Notes under the pieces: model-generated
Databases searched by the model: none
Told to the model about the DNA's origin: nothing
The model's input: only the letters and a program-made list of their open reading frames with translations
Source of the DNA: Mycobacterium asiaticum
Lineage (GTDB): Bacteria > Actinomycetota > Actinomycetes > Mycobacteriales > Mycobacteriaceae
Assembly: GCF_001673635.1 (NCBI RefSeq)
Contig: NZ_LZMH01000002.1
Coordinates: 100,969-164,968 of the forward strand
Length of the DNA stretch: 64,000 bases
Direction of reading: 5' to 3'
Position numbers and translations under genes: made by a program
Part shown: positions 9,243 to 17,461 of the stretch, piece after piece
Layout of the letters: each line of letters begins with the position of its first letter
Position numbering within the stretch: the first letter of the stretch is position 1

Positions 9243-9955
9243 GCGACGCGATTGGCGCCGCCGGCACCACCGGCGCCGAACTCGCGCCGGGCCTCGTCGT
9301 GGCGCTTGACGTAGCTGGCCCGCAGGTCGCGCGCGTCCCCGCGGCCGCCGGGACCGCCGTCGCCGAACCCCTTGCCGGACTTGCCGTTTCGGGCGCGGCC
9401 GGACACCGGTTCCGGCTTGTTGAGCAGCCCCGCGCTCGCCGCGCTGGCCACAGGGCCCCGCCCGACCGGCGCAGCACTGCCGGCGTAGCCGCCCGACCGA
9501 CCGGGAGTGCCGCCACCGGCGACGCCACCACCGCGATAGCCGGCATTGCCGGGACCGCCCAACAGCCCCGGCCCGGGGGCGCCGATGCTGCCGCCCGACG
9601 GACGCCCGAGGAGCCCTTGCGCCGGTGCGCCAGCCCCACCGGCGGTTGCGCCACCGCCCGCCATCGGTTTCGCATTCGCCGACTCGGCACCGGCGTACGC
9701 GTTGCCTGCCGAGTTCATCGCCTGGACGAACTGCTGATGCAGATCCGCCGCTTGGGCGCTCATCCGCTGGTACTGCTGGGCGTGCGAACCGAACACGTTG
9801 GCCATCGCGGTCGAAACCTCGTCGGCGCCGGCGGCCAGCACGCTCGTGGTAGGCAGGGCGGCCGCTGAATTGGCCGCCGTCAGCGACGACCCAATTCCCG
9901 CCAAATTCGTCGCAGCCTCCGCCAGCAACTGGGGCTGCGTAAACACAAATGACAC
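9239..9955 (-). CDS. PE family protein with non-PGRS glycine-rich tail
   Basis: A 238-residue PE protein. The PE domain (MSFVFTQPQLLAEAATNLAG to about residue 95) is canonical and ends in the ESX secretion motif YAGAE. The remaining 140 residues are rich in Gly, Ala and Pro but lack regular GGX tandems. The last 45 residues change character to a charged stretch (RNGKSGKGFGDG..., DLRASYVKRHDEARREFG). This resembles PE proteins with short unique tails more than PE_PGRS. The start ATG 9955 is unambiguous. No PPE neighbour is seen. It is probably exported by an ESX system; the function of the tail is unknown. Confidence 0.9.
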   Translation of the reverse strand: MSFVFTQPQLLAEAATNLAGIGSSLTAANSAAALPTTSVLAAGADEVSTAMANVFGSHAQQYQRMSAQAADLHQQFVQAMNSAGNAYAGAESANAKPMAGGGATAGGAGAPAQGLLGRPSGGSIGAPGPGLLGGPGNAGYRGGGVAGGGTPGRSGGYAGSAAPVGRGPVASAASAGLLNKPEPVSGRARNGKSGKGFGDGGPGGRGDARDLRASYVKRHDEARREFGAGGAGGANRVA

Positions 9956-10119
9956 GGCGACACACCTCGGACTAACCCGGCTTGCGGAACCTCCGCACTT
10001 TAAGGCGAAACCGCTGGTCGGCGGGGTGCTTTTATATCTCCGAAGCCGAAACGTTATAAATTAGTTATCGACGACCGCGTGACTGTAAAAAGCGTTTACA
10101 GCGGATTTGAATTCATGTG

Positions 10120-10192
10120 CGCGCCCGAAGGGATTCGAACCCCTAACCTTCTGATCCGTAGTCAGATGCTCTATCCGTTGAGCTACGGGCGC
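10120..10192 (-). tRNA. tRNA-Arg (anticodon ACG)
   Basis: Reading the minus strand from 10192: acceptor GCGCCCG pairs with CGGGCGC ending at 10121. The D arm is TAGCTCAACGGATAGAGC, the anticodon stem CTGAC/GTCAG-type encloses ACG, and the T loop is GGTTCGAATCCC. CCA is not encoded. 73 nt. Confidence 0.97.
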
Positions 10193-10241
10193 CAGCGTTC
10201 TTCAGTTGTCGTCAGTCAGTTGTCTAGCAGGTGTTGCTTGG

Positions 10242-10330
10242 CGGAGGCGAGAGGATTTGAACCTCCGGTTCCCTTTGAGGGGAACAACTCATTAGCAGTG
10301 AGCCCCATTCGGCCGCTCTGGCACGCCTCC
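10242..10330 (-). tRNA. tRNA-Ser (anticodon GCT)
   Basis: Minus strand from 10330: acceptor GGAGGCG pairs with CGCCTCC ending at 10243. The anticodon is GCT in CTCACTGCTAATGAG, followed by the long variable arm of class II tRNAs and the T loop GGTTCAAATCC. 89 nt. Confidence 0.97.
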
Positions 10331-10412
10331 ATGGCCTTCCAAAGGTTACCCGACCCCGGAACCCGGAGCCGCCGGAGGCATAGCGTACACAGCTGCGACA
10401 TATGCTGTCGAA

Positions 10413-11468
10413 GTGACCGCCCGCCTGCGGCCCGCGCTGGCGGGGCTGCCTGTTTACGTTCCCGGCAAGACCGTGCCCGGTGCGATCAAACTGGCCAGCA
10501 ACGAGACGGTGTTCGGCCCGCTGCCCAGTGTCCGCGCGGCCATCGAACACGCCACCGACCTGATCAATCGCTACCCCGACAACGGCTGCGTGCAGCTCAA
10601 GGCGGCGCTTGCCCGCCATGTCGGGCCGGGTTTCGCCCCCGAGCACATCGCGGTGGGCTGCGGCTCGGTGAGCCTGTGCCAGCAACTCGTGCAGATCACC
10701 GCCTCGGTGGGGGACGAGGTGATCTTCGGCTGGCGCAGCTTCGAGCTGTACCCGCCGCAGGTCCAGGTGGCCGGGGCCCGGCCCGTCCAGGTGCCGTTGA
10801 CCGACCACACCTTCGACCTGGACGCGATGCTGGCCGCGGTCACCGACGGGACCCGGCTGATCTTCGTTTGCAATCCCAACAACCCGACGTCCACCGTCGT
10901 CGACCCGGATGCGCTGACCCGCTTCGTCAAAGCGGTGCCGTCAGACATCCTGATCGCCATCGACGAGGCCTACGTCGAGTACATCCGCGACGGCATGGCA
11001 CCCGACAGCCTGGGGCTGGTTCGCGCGCACGACAACGTAGTGGTGCTGCGCACCTTCTCCAAGGCGTACGGCCTGGCCGGTCTGCGGGTGGGGTATGCGA
11101 TCGGGCACCCAGAGGTGATCACCGCACTGGACAAGGTCTACGTCCCGTTCACCGCGACCAGCGTCTCGCAGGCCGCGGCCATTGCCTCGCTGGAGGCCGG
11201 CGACGAGCTGTTGGCCCGCACCGACGCGGTGGTGGCCGAACGGGTGCGGGTCAGCGCCGAGCTGCGCGCTGCCGGCTTCACCCTGCCCGACTCCCAGGCC
11301 AACTTCGTCTGGTTGCCGTTGGGCGCCCGCACGCGGAACTTCGTCGAACAGGCCGCCGACGCGTTGATCGTGGTCCGTCCCTACGGCAGCGACGGTGTGC
11401 GCGTCACCGTCACCGCCGCGCCCGAAGAGAACGACGCGATGCTGCGGTTCGCTCGCAACTGGATTTGA
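10413..11468 (+). CDS. hisC2: Histidinol-phosphate/aromatic aminotransferase HisC2 (Pat)
   Basis: A 351-residue class I/II PLP aminotransferase matching M. tuberculosis Rv3772 (hisC2/pat), which transaminates histidinol phosphate or, as reported for related Pat enzymes, aromatic amino acids. Visible motifs are KLASNETVFGP at the N-terminus, CNPNNPTS, IAIDEAYVEY with the PLP Asp/Tyr, and RTFSKAYGLAGLRVGY with the Schiff-base lysine; RPYGSDGVRVTV binds the substrate carboxylate. It starts at GTG 10413, as in the relative. It lies downstream of two tRNAs on the other strand and 11 bases before the DUF4334 gene, likely as an operon. Which substrate is preferred cannot be told from sequence. Confidence 0.93.
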   Translation: MTARLRPALAGLPVYVPGKTVPGAIKLASNETVFGPLPSVRAAIEHATDLINRYPDNGCVQLKAALARHVGPGFAPEHIAVGCGSVSLCQQLVQITASVGDEVIFGWRSFELYPPQVQVAGARPVQVPLTDHTFDLDAMLAAVTDGTRLIFVCNPNNPTSTVVDPDALTRFVKAVPSDILIAIDEAYVEYIRDGMAPDSLGLVRAHDNVVVLRTFSKAYGLAGLRVGYAIGHPEVITALDKVYVPFTATSVSQAAAIASLEAGDELLARTDAVVAERVRVSAELRAAGFTLPDSQANFVWLPLGARTRNFVEQAADALIVVRPYGSDGVRVTVTAAPEENDAMLRFARNWI

Positions 11469-11479
11469 GGAGTACCTCT

Positions 11480-11941
11480 ATGAGCCTGGCTCGCAAGAAG
11501 TTCACCGAGTTCACCGAGCGCGCCGGCGACATCCCGGACGCCGAGCTCGACGAGTTCTGGGCATCGCTGTCACCGGCCACCATCGAGGGCATGCTCGGAG
11601 AATGGCGCGGCGGCGAGTTCGTCACCGGCCACAGGATGAACCACCAGCTGGAGAAGGCTGGGTGGTTCGGCAAGACGTTCAAGTCCGCCGCCGACGTCCA
11701 GCCACTGGTGTGTGTGGACGCCGACGGCAACAAGTTCTCCAACGTCGAGATGGGTAAAGGCGAGGCCAGCCTGTGGTTGGAGGAGTTCCGCGGCGAGGTG
11801 ACCGCGACGATGGTCTACGACGGCCAACCGGTCCACGACCACTTCAAGGTGATCGACGAAGACGCCGTGATGGGCATCATGAACGGCAAGGGCGTCGTAC
11901 ACGACGGCCGCTACTTCTACTTCTATCTCGAGCGGGTCTAG
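11480..11941 (+). CDS. DUF4334 (GXWXG-domain) protein
   Basis: A 153-residue soluble protein with the GXWXG motif near the N-terminus (GEWRGGEF) followed by the DUF4334 pattern (WFGKTFKSAADVQPL, MVYDGQPVHDHFKVIDEDAVMGIMNGKG). The function is unknown; members are suspected small-ligand binders. The ATG at 11480 follows GAGGAG. It lies within a much longer open frame (10079-11941) whose upstream part is antisense to tRNAs and out of frame with hisC2, so only this part is genuine. It is likely co-transcribed with hisC2. Its stop overlaps the stop of the convergent gene. Confidence 0.85.
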   Translation: MSLARKKFTEFTERAGDIPDAELDEFWASLSPATIEGMLGEWRGGEFVTGHRMNHQLEKAGWFGKTFKSAADVQPLVCVDADGNKFSNVEMGKGEASLWLEEFRGEVTATMVYDGQPVHDHFKVIDEDAVMGIMNGKGVVHDGRYFYFYLERV

Positions 11942-12519
11942 CCGGGGTTGCGGCCGGTGAAGGCGACCAGCCGGTCCAGACCGCGGGCATCCTCGGCCAC
12001 CTCGACGGGGTCGTCGAAGCCGGCCCCGCCCCGCCGTTCGGGCTTGATGAGTTGGTGCGCCAACCCCAGCACGTACTCGGCCAGCGAATCGGGAACCTCG
12101 ACGTCACGCCCCAATGCGACCGCGTAATCCCAGGCGTGTACCAGGAATTCCAGCGACAGGACGGCCGCCGCGACCTGAGCCGGCATCTCGTTGTCGCCGA
12201 ATTTGACGGTGCCGTCCAAGCCATGGCGATGCCAGGCGTCCAGGGCCGGCCGGGCCCGCAGGATGATCTGTCGCTCGACCGAGTCTTCGTCGTCGGACTC
12301 CGGAAATTCGGCCCCGACCATGCCGCCGATCGCGGTGACGGAGTTCAGCAGGTGTTTGGTCAGCGCGGCCACGTCGAATTCCGTGCACGGGGTTTGCCGG
12401 CTGAGGTCCTCCCGGGCAATGGTCTTGACGACCTCCTCCAGGATTCCCAGCGTCAACTCGGCGCTGCGTAGCTCGTCGTTTGGCGGGGAGTCGGGTCCTG
12501 GGCGCAAGTCTGCGGGCAT
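11938..12519 (-). CDS. TIGR03086/DinB-like mycothiol-dependent family protein (Rv3773c-like)
   Basis: A 193-residue protein beginning MPADLRPGPDSPPNDELRSAE. The middle has CTEFDVAALTKHLLNSV, with a histidine-bearing helix, and LEFLVHAWDYAVALGRD with a second histidine. This arrangement is seen in the actinobacterial TIGR03086 branch of the DinB/mycothiol-maleylpyruvate isomerase fold, which binds a metal through histidines. The specific activity is unknown. The ATG at 12519 leaves 24 bases to the divergent echA21 start, so the two share a very short promoter region. The order matches Rv3773c-Rv3774. Confidence 0.82.
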   Translation of the reverse strand: MPADLRPGPDSPPNDELRSAELTLGILEEVVKTIAREDLSRQTPCTEFDVAALTKHLLNSVTAIGGMVGAEFPESDDEDSVERQIILRARPALDAWHRHGLDGTVKFGDNEMPAQVAAAVLSLEFLVHAWDYAVALGRDVEVPDSLAEYVLGLAHQLIKPERRGGAGFDDPVEVAEDARGLDRLVAFTGRNPG

Positions 12520-12543
12520 ATTCGCCACGCTACGGTCTCGAGT

Positions 12544-13380
12544 ATGGGCGAGGCATCTGAAGAGACATATGAATCCGTGACCGTCGAGGTCAAAGACCGG
12601 GTCGCACAGGTGACCCTGATCGGGCCGGGCAAGGGCAATGCGATGGGGCCCGCGTTCTGGGCGGAGTTGCCAGAGTTGTTCCCGGCGCTGGACGCCGACC
12701 CGGAGGTGCGCGCCATCGTCCTGACCGGATCGGGCCGCAACTTCAGCTACGGCCTGGACGTTCCGGCGATGGGTGGCTCGTTCACGCCGCTGCTGTCCGG
12801 CGACGCGCTCGCCGGCCCGCGCGCGGTGTTCCACCGGGAGGTCAAGCGGATGCAAGCCGCCATCACCGCGGTCGCCGACTGCCGCACTCCCACCATCGCC
12901 TCGGTACACGGCTGGTGCATCGGCGGCGGCGTCGACCTGATCTCGGCCGTCGACATCCGCTACGCCAGCGCCGACGCGAAGTTCTCGGTGCGCGAGGTCA
13001 AGCTGGCCATCGTCGCCGACGTCGGCAGCCTCGCCCGGCTTCCGCTGATCCTCAACGACGGACACCTGCGCGAACTCGCTTTGACCGGCAAAGACATCGA
13101 TGCCGCCCGTGCCGAGAAGATCGGTCTGGTCAACGATGTGTACGACGGCGCGGAGGCCACCCTGGCCGCCGCGCACGCCACCGCCGCCGAGATCGCCGCC
13201 AATCCCCCGCTGACGGTGCACGGCATCAAGGACGTGCTCGATCAGCAGCGCACCTCGGCGGTGTCGGAGAGCTTGCGCTACGTCGCCGCCTGGAACGCGG
13301 CGTTCCTGCCGTCGAAGGACCTGACCGAGGGCATCTCTGCGACGTTCGCCAAGCGTCCGCCGCAGTTCACCGGCGAATAG
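12544..13380 (+). CDS. echA21: Enoyl-CoA hydratase/isomerase EchA21
   Basis: A 278-residue crotonase-fold protein, same position as M. tuberculosis echA21 (Rv3774). It should hydrate or isomerise enoyl-CoA esters in fatty-acid turnover. The first oxyanion-hole segment is SGRNFSYGLDVPAMGG, and the second is the glycine-rich helix VHGWCIGGGVDLISAVDIRYAS. The residue after the DIRYAS strand region is KFSVREVKLAIVADVG, with Glu and Asp acid positions. The C-terminal helices end FAKRPPQFTGE. Its last 14 bases overlap the convergent membrane-protein gene. Confidence 0.92.
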   Translation: MGEASEETYESVTVEVKDRVAQVTLIGPGKGNAMGPAFWAELPELFPALDADPEVRAIVLTGSGRNFSYGLDVPAMGGSFTPLLSGDALAGPRAVFHREVKRMQAAITAVADCRTPTIASVHGWCIGGGVDLISAVDIRYASADAKFSVREVKLAIVADVGSLARLPLILNDGHLRELALTGKDIDAARAEKIGLVNDVYDGAEATLAAAHATAAEIAANPPLTVHGIKDVLDQQRTSAVSESLRYVAAWNAAFLPSKDLTEGISATFAKRPPQFTGE

Positions 13381-13753
13381 CGCTGAACCACAGCGCAACA
13401 GCCAGCCAGCCCGTCGAGATCGCCAGCCCGCCGAATTCCAGCCACCCGACCGTTGCGCCGGCGCGATGGTTGGTGTCGATGAGGTGGCTGAGGGCGTGCA
13501 GCGCCCAGTGCGCCGTCGCGAACGCCAGCGCGGGTACGCGCCAAGACGGCCACCGCAGGGCTGCCAGCAGCGTCAGGCCGAGCGGCAATTCGAATGATGC
13601 GTTGTCGAAGATGTAGTGGGTGTTGCGGATCCCGAAGGCGCCGAGGGTGTCGAAGAACGTCTGCGGCGCCAGCCACTGGAATAAACCCAGGCCGACCGAG
13701 TACGCGTCGAACACGAGCAGGATCACCTCGACGTAGCGCAACCGGGCGGCCAT
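13367..13753 (-). CDS. Small four-helix membrane protein, unknown function
   Basis: A 128-residue integral membrane protein with about four hydrophobic segments (near residues 7-27, 55-70, 76-92 and 103-123). Between helices it has FDTLGAFGIRNTHYIFDNASFELPLG and ALSHLIDTNH, with conserved-looking His and Asn residues. It starts at ATG 13753, 24 bases from the divergent lipE start. I do not recognise a characterised family, and I do not recall an equivalent at this place in M. tuberculosis. Its final codons overlap the 3' end of echA21. Confidence 0.75.
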   Translation of the reverse strand: MAARLRYVEVILLVFDAYSVGLGLFQWLAPQTFFDTLGAFGIRNTHYIFDNASFELPLGLTLLAALRWPSWRVPALAFATAHWALHALSHLIDTNHRAGATVGWLEFGGLAISTGWLAVALWFSAIRR

Positions 13754-13777
13754 GCCTGTAAAGCTAGGCTGTCGGCG

Positions 13778-15019
13778 ATGACGTCAACACCCGATGGCCG
13801 GATCCGTGTGCCCGACGACCTGGACGCCGTGACGGCGATCGGCGACGAAGACCACTCCGAAGTCGGCAGCGCCGCCGTCGAGCGGATCTGGCAGGCCGCG
13901 CGGCACTGGTACCGGGCCGGGATGCACCCCGCCATCCAGCTGTGCCTCCGGCGCAACGGCCGGGTGGTGCTGAACCGGGCCATCGGGCACGGCTGGGGCA
14001 ACGCCCCCACCGACGAACCCGACGCCGAAAAGATTCCCGTCACCACCGACACTCCGTTCTGCGTGTACTCGGCGTCCAAGGGCATCACCGCGACCGTCGT
14101 CCACCTGCTCGTCGAACGCGGGGTCTTCGACCTCGACGACCGAGTGTGCGAATACATCCCGACCTACACCAGCCACGGCAAGGACCGCACCACGATCCGG
14201 CACGTGCTGAACCACAGCGCGGGCGTCCCGTTCCCCACCGGGCCCCGTCCGGACCTCAAGCGCGCCGACGACCACGAATACGCCCAGGAACAGCTCGGCA
14301 AACTGCGTCCGCTGTACCGGCCGGGCCTGGTGCACATTTACCACGCGCTGACCTGGGGCCCGCTGATGCGGGAGATCGTCTACGCGAGCACCGGCAAGGA
14401 CATTCGCGACATCCTGGCCAGCGAAATCCTTGAGCCACTGAACTTCCGGTGGACCAACTTCGGCGTGGCGGCGCAGGACGTCCCGCTGGTTGCGCCCAGT
14501 CACCCGACCGGCAAACCGTTGCCACCGGTGATTGCCGCGATCTTCCGCAAGGCGATCGGCGGAACGGTGCACGAGATCATCCCCTACACCAACACCCCGG
14601 CGTTCCTGACCACCGTGGTGCCGTCGTCCAACGGCGTCTCCACCGCGGACGAGCTGTCGCGTTTCGCCGAAATCTGGCGCCGCGGCGGCGAACTCGACGG
14701 CGTGCGGATCATCAGCGCGGAACGCATGTACAACGCCGTGCAGGAGGCCCGCCGGCTGCGGCCCGATTTCGCGGTAGGACTGCAGCCGGCCCGGTGGGGC
14801 ACCGGATTCATGCTGGGCACCGACCGCTGGGGGCCGTTCGGGCGCAACGCTGCTGCCGCGTTCGGAAACCTCGGGCTGGCCAACATCGCGATCTGGGCGG
14901 ATCCGGCGCGGGGTTTGGCGGGCGGCGTGATCAGTAGCGGCAAGCCCGGCAAGGACCCCGAAATCAAGCGCTACACCACCCTGATGGACACCATCGCCGC
15001 CTCGATCCCGCGGGTGTGA
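13778..15019 (+). CDS. lipE: Serine esterase of the beta-lactamase fold, LipE-like
   Basis: A 413-residue class C beta-lactamase-like (family VIII) esterase, close in length and position to M. tuberculosis LipE (Rv3775). The nucleophile motif SxxK is SASK in FCVYSASKGITATVV. The expected Tyr lies in VHIYHALTWGPLMREIV. The C-terminal third has RWGTGFMLGTDRWGPFG and NIAIWADPARGLAGGVIS, where the family's third motif falls. No signal peptide is visible. It probably hydrolyses acyl esters; its physiological substrate is unknown. The start ATG 13778 is close to the divergent membrane gene. Confidence 0.9.
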   Translation: MTSTPDGRIRVPDDLDAVTAIGDEDHSEVGSAAVERIWQAARHWYRAGMHPAIQLCLRRNGRVVLNRAIGHGWGNAPTDEPDAEKIPVTTDTPFCVYSASKGITATVVHLLVERGVFDLDDRVCEYIPTYTSHGKDRTTIRHVLNHSAGVPFPTGPRPDLKRADDHEYAQEQLGKLRPLYRPGLVHIYHALTWGPLMREIVYASTGKDIRDILASEILEPLNFRWTNFGVAAQDVPLVAPSHPTGKPLPPVIAAIFRKAIGGTVHEIIPYTNTPAFLTTVVPSSNGVSTADELSRFAEIWRRGGELDGVRIISAERMYNAVQEARRLRPDFAVGLQPARWGTGFMLGTDRWGPFGRNAAAAFGNLGLANIAIWADPARGLAGGVISSGKPGKDPEIKRYTTLMDTIAASIPRV

Positions 15020-15056
15020 GCGTTTGTCAGTGGACTAGGCGGGCATCCATCGACAC

Positions 15057-16163
15057 ATGGATTCCGAACGCTTCCGAAAACTGCTGAACACCCCCGGACC
15101 CTTTGCGTCCGTCTACTTCGACGACTCGCACGACAGCCACGATGCCGCCGCTCAACTCGACCTGAAATGGCGCGCGGTGCGTGAGGAACTGCAGCGGCAG
15201 GGCGCAGACGAATCCATCGTCGACGAGATCGAGCGCGCCGTCATGGATCTGCAACCACCGATCGGTCGCAGCGGTCGGGCGGTCGTGGCCGGTCCGACCG
15301 GTGTCCTGGTCAACGAGCATCTGGTGCGCCCGCCCGCGGCCACCGTGACACGGGTGTCGGAACTGCCCTACCTGATTCCCGTCCTCGAACTAGGTATGGA
15401 CGAGCCGAATTACGTTCTGGCGATCGTCGACCACGCCGGCGCCGACCTGACCGTCCGCGACAACAACGGGCTGCGCTCGGAGACTGTCGACGGCGGCGGC
15501 TACCCGGTGCACAAGGCGGCCGGCGCCGAGACCGCCGGCTACGGCGACCCGCAACCGCGCACCGATGAGGCTGCCCGCAAGAACATGCGCGCCGTCGCCG
15601 ACCGCATCGCCGAATTGACCGACCAGACCGGCTCCGAGGCGGTCTTCCTGGTCGGCGAGGTGCGGTCCCGCAGCGACCTGCTGGCGCAACTGCCCGAGCG
15701 GATCGGCGACCGGGCCGTGCCCTTAGAGGTTGGCGCGCGGCACAGCGGGCACGACTTCGACGAGGTGCAACGCGAGATCGAAACCTGGTTCGCCAAACGG
15801 CAGTTGCAGATCCTCGAAGCCGCCGCCGAGCGGTTCAGCGCCGAGGTCGGCCGGCAATCCGGGCTGGCCGCCGAAGGGTTGGACGCGGTGTGTTCGGCAT
15901 TGCGCCAGGGGGCGGTCGAGACGCTGATCGTTGGGGACATCGGCGGCGCCACGGTGGTCGCCGACGAGGGACTGACCACCATCGCTCCGAACGCCAACGT
16001 GCTGTCCGAGCAGGGCGCCGCGCCTGCCAAGACACTGCGCGCCGACGAGGCGCTGCCGCTGTTCGCCATCTCGGTCGGAGCGTCACTGGTGCGCACCGAC
16101 GAGCGGATCGAACCCGCCGACGGGATCGCCGCGGTGCTGCGCTACGCGCCGACGCTGCACTAG
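15057..16163 (+). CDS. Rv2629-like BaeRF family 2 protein
   Basis: A 368-residue soluble protein resembling M. tuberculosis Rv2629, a member of the bacterial archaeo-eukaryotic release-factor-like family 2. The order is an N-terminal alpha/beta domain (VYFDDSHDSHDAAAQLDLKWR), a middle domain (NYVLAIVDHAGADLTVRD) and a C-terminal domain (SALRQGAVETLIVGDIGGA). Members lack the GGQ peptide-release motif of true release factors, and none is seen here. They may act on ribosomes or RNA under stress; Rv2629 itself is in the DosR regulon. I looked for a DosR box upstream and found no convincing one. The locus is not syntenic with Rv2629. Confidence 0.8.
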   Translation: MDSERFRKLLNTPGPFASVYFDDSHDSHDAAAQLDLKWRAVREELQRQGADESIVDEIERAVMDLQPPIGRSGRAVVAGPTGVLVNEHLVRPPAATVTRVSELPYLIPVLELGMDEPNYVLAIVDHAGADLTVRDNNGLRSETVDGGGYPVHKAAGAETAGYGDPQPRTDEAARKNMRAVADRIAELTDQTGSEAVFLVGEVRSRSDLLAQLPERIGDRAVPLEVGARHSGHDFDEVQREIETWFAKRQLQILEAAAERFSAEVGRQSGLAAEGLDAVCSALRQGAVETLIVGDIGGATVVADEGLTTIAPNANVLSEQGAAPAKTLRADEALPLFAISVGASLVRTDERIEPADGIAAVLRYAPTLH

Positions 16164-16180
16164 CTTGGGCGTCGCTTAGT

Positions 16181-16242
16181 CGCGAGCGTGCACAAAATGC
16201 CGGCCGCGGCGGCGTGTCGCTGTACCGACACGCACCCTCGCG
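16181..16242. repeat. Nested palindrome (intergenic)
   Basis: An outer 11-base inverted repeat with one mismatch (16181-16191 CGCGAGCGTGC; 16232-16242) encloses a perfect 8-base stem GCGTGTCG/CGACACGC around a 6-base loop at 16212-16233. It lies between the Rv2629-like gene and tRNA-Ser. It resembles the dispersed intergenic palindromes seen elsewhere in this window and may act as a terminator for both sides. Confidence 0.7.
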
Positions 16243-16275
16243 GGCGGGGCGGCGCGCTCGCGGCCAACAAATTTG

Positions 16276-16362
16276 CGGTGGCGGAGGGATTTGAACCCCC
16301 GGACGGTTTTAGCCGTCTCTCGCTTTCAAGGCGAGTGCATTAGGCCGCTCTGCCACGCCACC
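16276..16362 (-). tRNA. tRNA-Ser (anticodon TGA)
   Basis: Minus strand from 16362: acceptor GGTGGCG pairs with CGCCACC ending at 16277. The anticodon loop CTTGAAA sits between stems CTCGC and GCGAG. A long variable arm follows (GAGACGGCTAAAACCGTC), then T loop GGTTCAAATCC. 87 nt. Confidence 0.97.
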
Positions 16363-16399
16363 CGAACATCGGTAAGGCAAGGGTAGCGGTGCCGGTAGC

Positions 16400-17380
16400 G
16401 TGACCGACATGCGTGCCATAGTCGCCGAATCCGCCGAACATTTGGTTTGGCAAGAGGTCCCGGACGCGTCCGCCGGGCCGGGAGAGGTACTGATCAAGGT
16501 CGCCGCAGCCGGCGTCAACCGTGCCGATGTACTTCAGGCCGCGGGCAAATACCCGCCCCCGCCGGGAGCCAGCGAGATCATCGGCATGGAGGTGTCCGGC
16601 GTCATCGCGGACATTGGTGCAGACGTGACGCAGTGGAGCGTCGGACAACACGTGTGCGCGCTGCTGGCCGGCGGCGGCTACGCCGAGTACGCCGCCGTCC
16701 CGGCCGGCCAGGTGATGCCGATCCCCTCGCCCGTCGAGCTGGTGGACGCGGCCGGGATACCGGAGGTGGCCTGCACGGTCTGGTCCAACCTGGTGATGAC
16801 CGCCCACCTGGGCCCCGGCCAGCTGCTGCTGGTGCACGGCGGGGCCAGCGGCATCGGCACCCACGCCATCCAGGTAGCCCGTGCCCTCGGTGCCCGGGTG
16901 GCCGTCACTGCCGGATCACCGGAGAAGCTGCAACTGTGCCGCGAGCTGGGCGCCCAGATCACCATCTCCTATAAGGACGAGGACTTCGTCGCCCGCCTGC
17001 GGGAGGAGACCGACGGAGCCGACGTGATCCTGGACATCATGGGTGCGGCCTATCTGGATCGCAATATCGATGCGCTGGCCACCGACGGACAACTGGTCAT
17101 CATCGGCATGCAGGGCGGGGTGAAGTCGGAGATCAACCTGGGCAAGTTGCTGGTCAAGCGAGCGCGGGTCATCGGCACCACGCTGCGGGCCCGTCCGGTC
17201 AGCGGACCGAACAGCAAGAGCGCCGTGGTGAGCGCGGTGACCACCTCGGTTTGGCCGATGTTCGCCAGCGAGCGGGTCCGCCCGATCATAGGGAAGCGGT
17301 TTCCAATTCAGCAGGCGGCGGAGGCGCACCAGCTGCTGCAGTCGGGCGGGTCGTTCGGAAAGATTCTTCTGACGGTCTAG
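16400..17380 (+). CDS. NAD(P)H:quinone oxidoreductase, MDR superfamily (Rv3777-like)
   Basis: A 326-residue medium-chain dehydrogenase/reductase of the zinc-free quinone oxidoreductase type. It has AAAGVNRADVLQAAGKYPPPPGASEIIGMEVSG split across the catalytic domain, no structural-zinc cysteine cluster, and the NADPH-binding turn LLVHGGASGIGTHAIQVARALG. It should reduce quinones or activated alkenes with NADPH. Start GTG 16400, with ATG 16409 as an alternative. It matches M. tuberculosis Rv3777 in order and length. A palindromic element lies directly after its stop. Confidence 0.9.
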   Translation: MTDMRAIVAESAEHLVWQEVPDASAGPGEVLIKVAAAGVNRADVLQAAGKYPPPPGASEIIGMEVSGVIADIGADVTQWSVGQHVCALLAGGGYAEYAAVPAGQVMPIPSPVELVDAAGIPEVACTVWSNLVMTAHLGPGQLLLVHGGASGIGTHAIQVARALGARVAVTAGSPEKLQLCRELGAQITISYKDEDFVARLREETDGADVILDIMGAAYLDRNIDALATDGQLVIIGMQGGVKSEINLGKLLVKRARVIGTTLRARPVSGPNSKSAVVSAVTTSVWPMFASERVRPIIGKRFPIQQAAEAHQLLQSGGSFGKILLTV

Positions 17381-17387
17381 TTCCCTG

Positions 17388-17449
17388 CGCGAGCAGACGC
17401 GAAAGTCCCATTTTGCGCACGCAAATGGGGACTTTTGCGTCTGCTCGCG
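17388..17449. repeat. GAGCAGACGC palindromic element, copy 1
   Basis: Arms 17388-17413 and 17423-17449 form an imperfect 26-base stem based on CGCGAGCAGACGC followed by (G/A)AAAGTCCC. It lies between two convergent genes (stops at 17380 and 17462) and could terminate both. The same outer sequence recurs at 40899-40960 and 47533-47596. Confidence 0.85.
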
Positions 17450-17461
17450 AGGTAACGGAAC

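Noticed and set aside
10079..11941. A long open frame covering two tRNAs, hisC2 and the DUF4334 gene
   Set aside because: It is antisense to both tRNAs and out of frame with hisC2; only its last 153 codons (from 11480) look like a real protein.
15020..15056. Possible DosR box upstream of the Rv2629-like gene
   Set aside because: Only a GGACT fragment is present, without the symmetric half; too weak to call.
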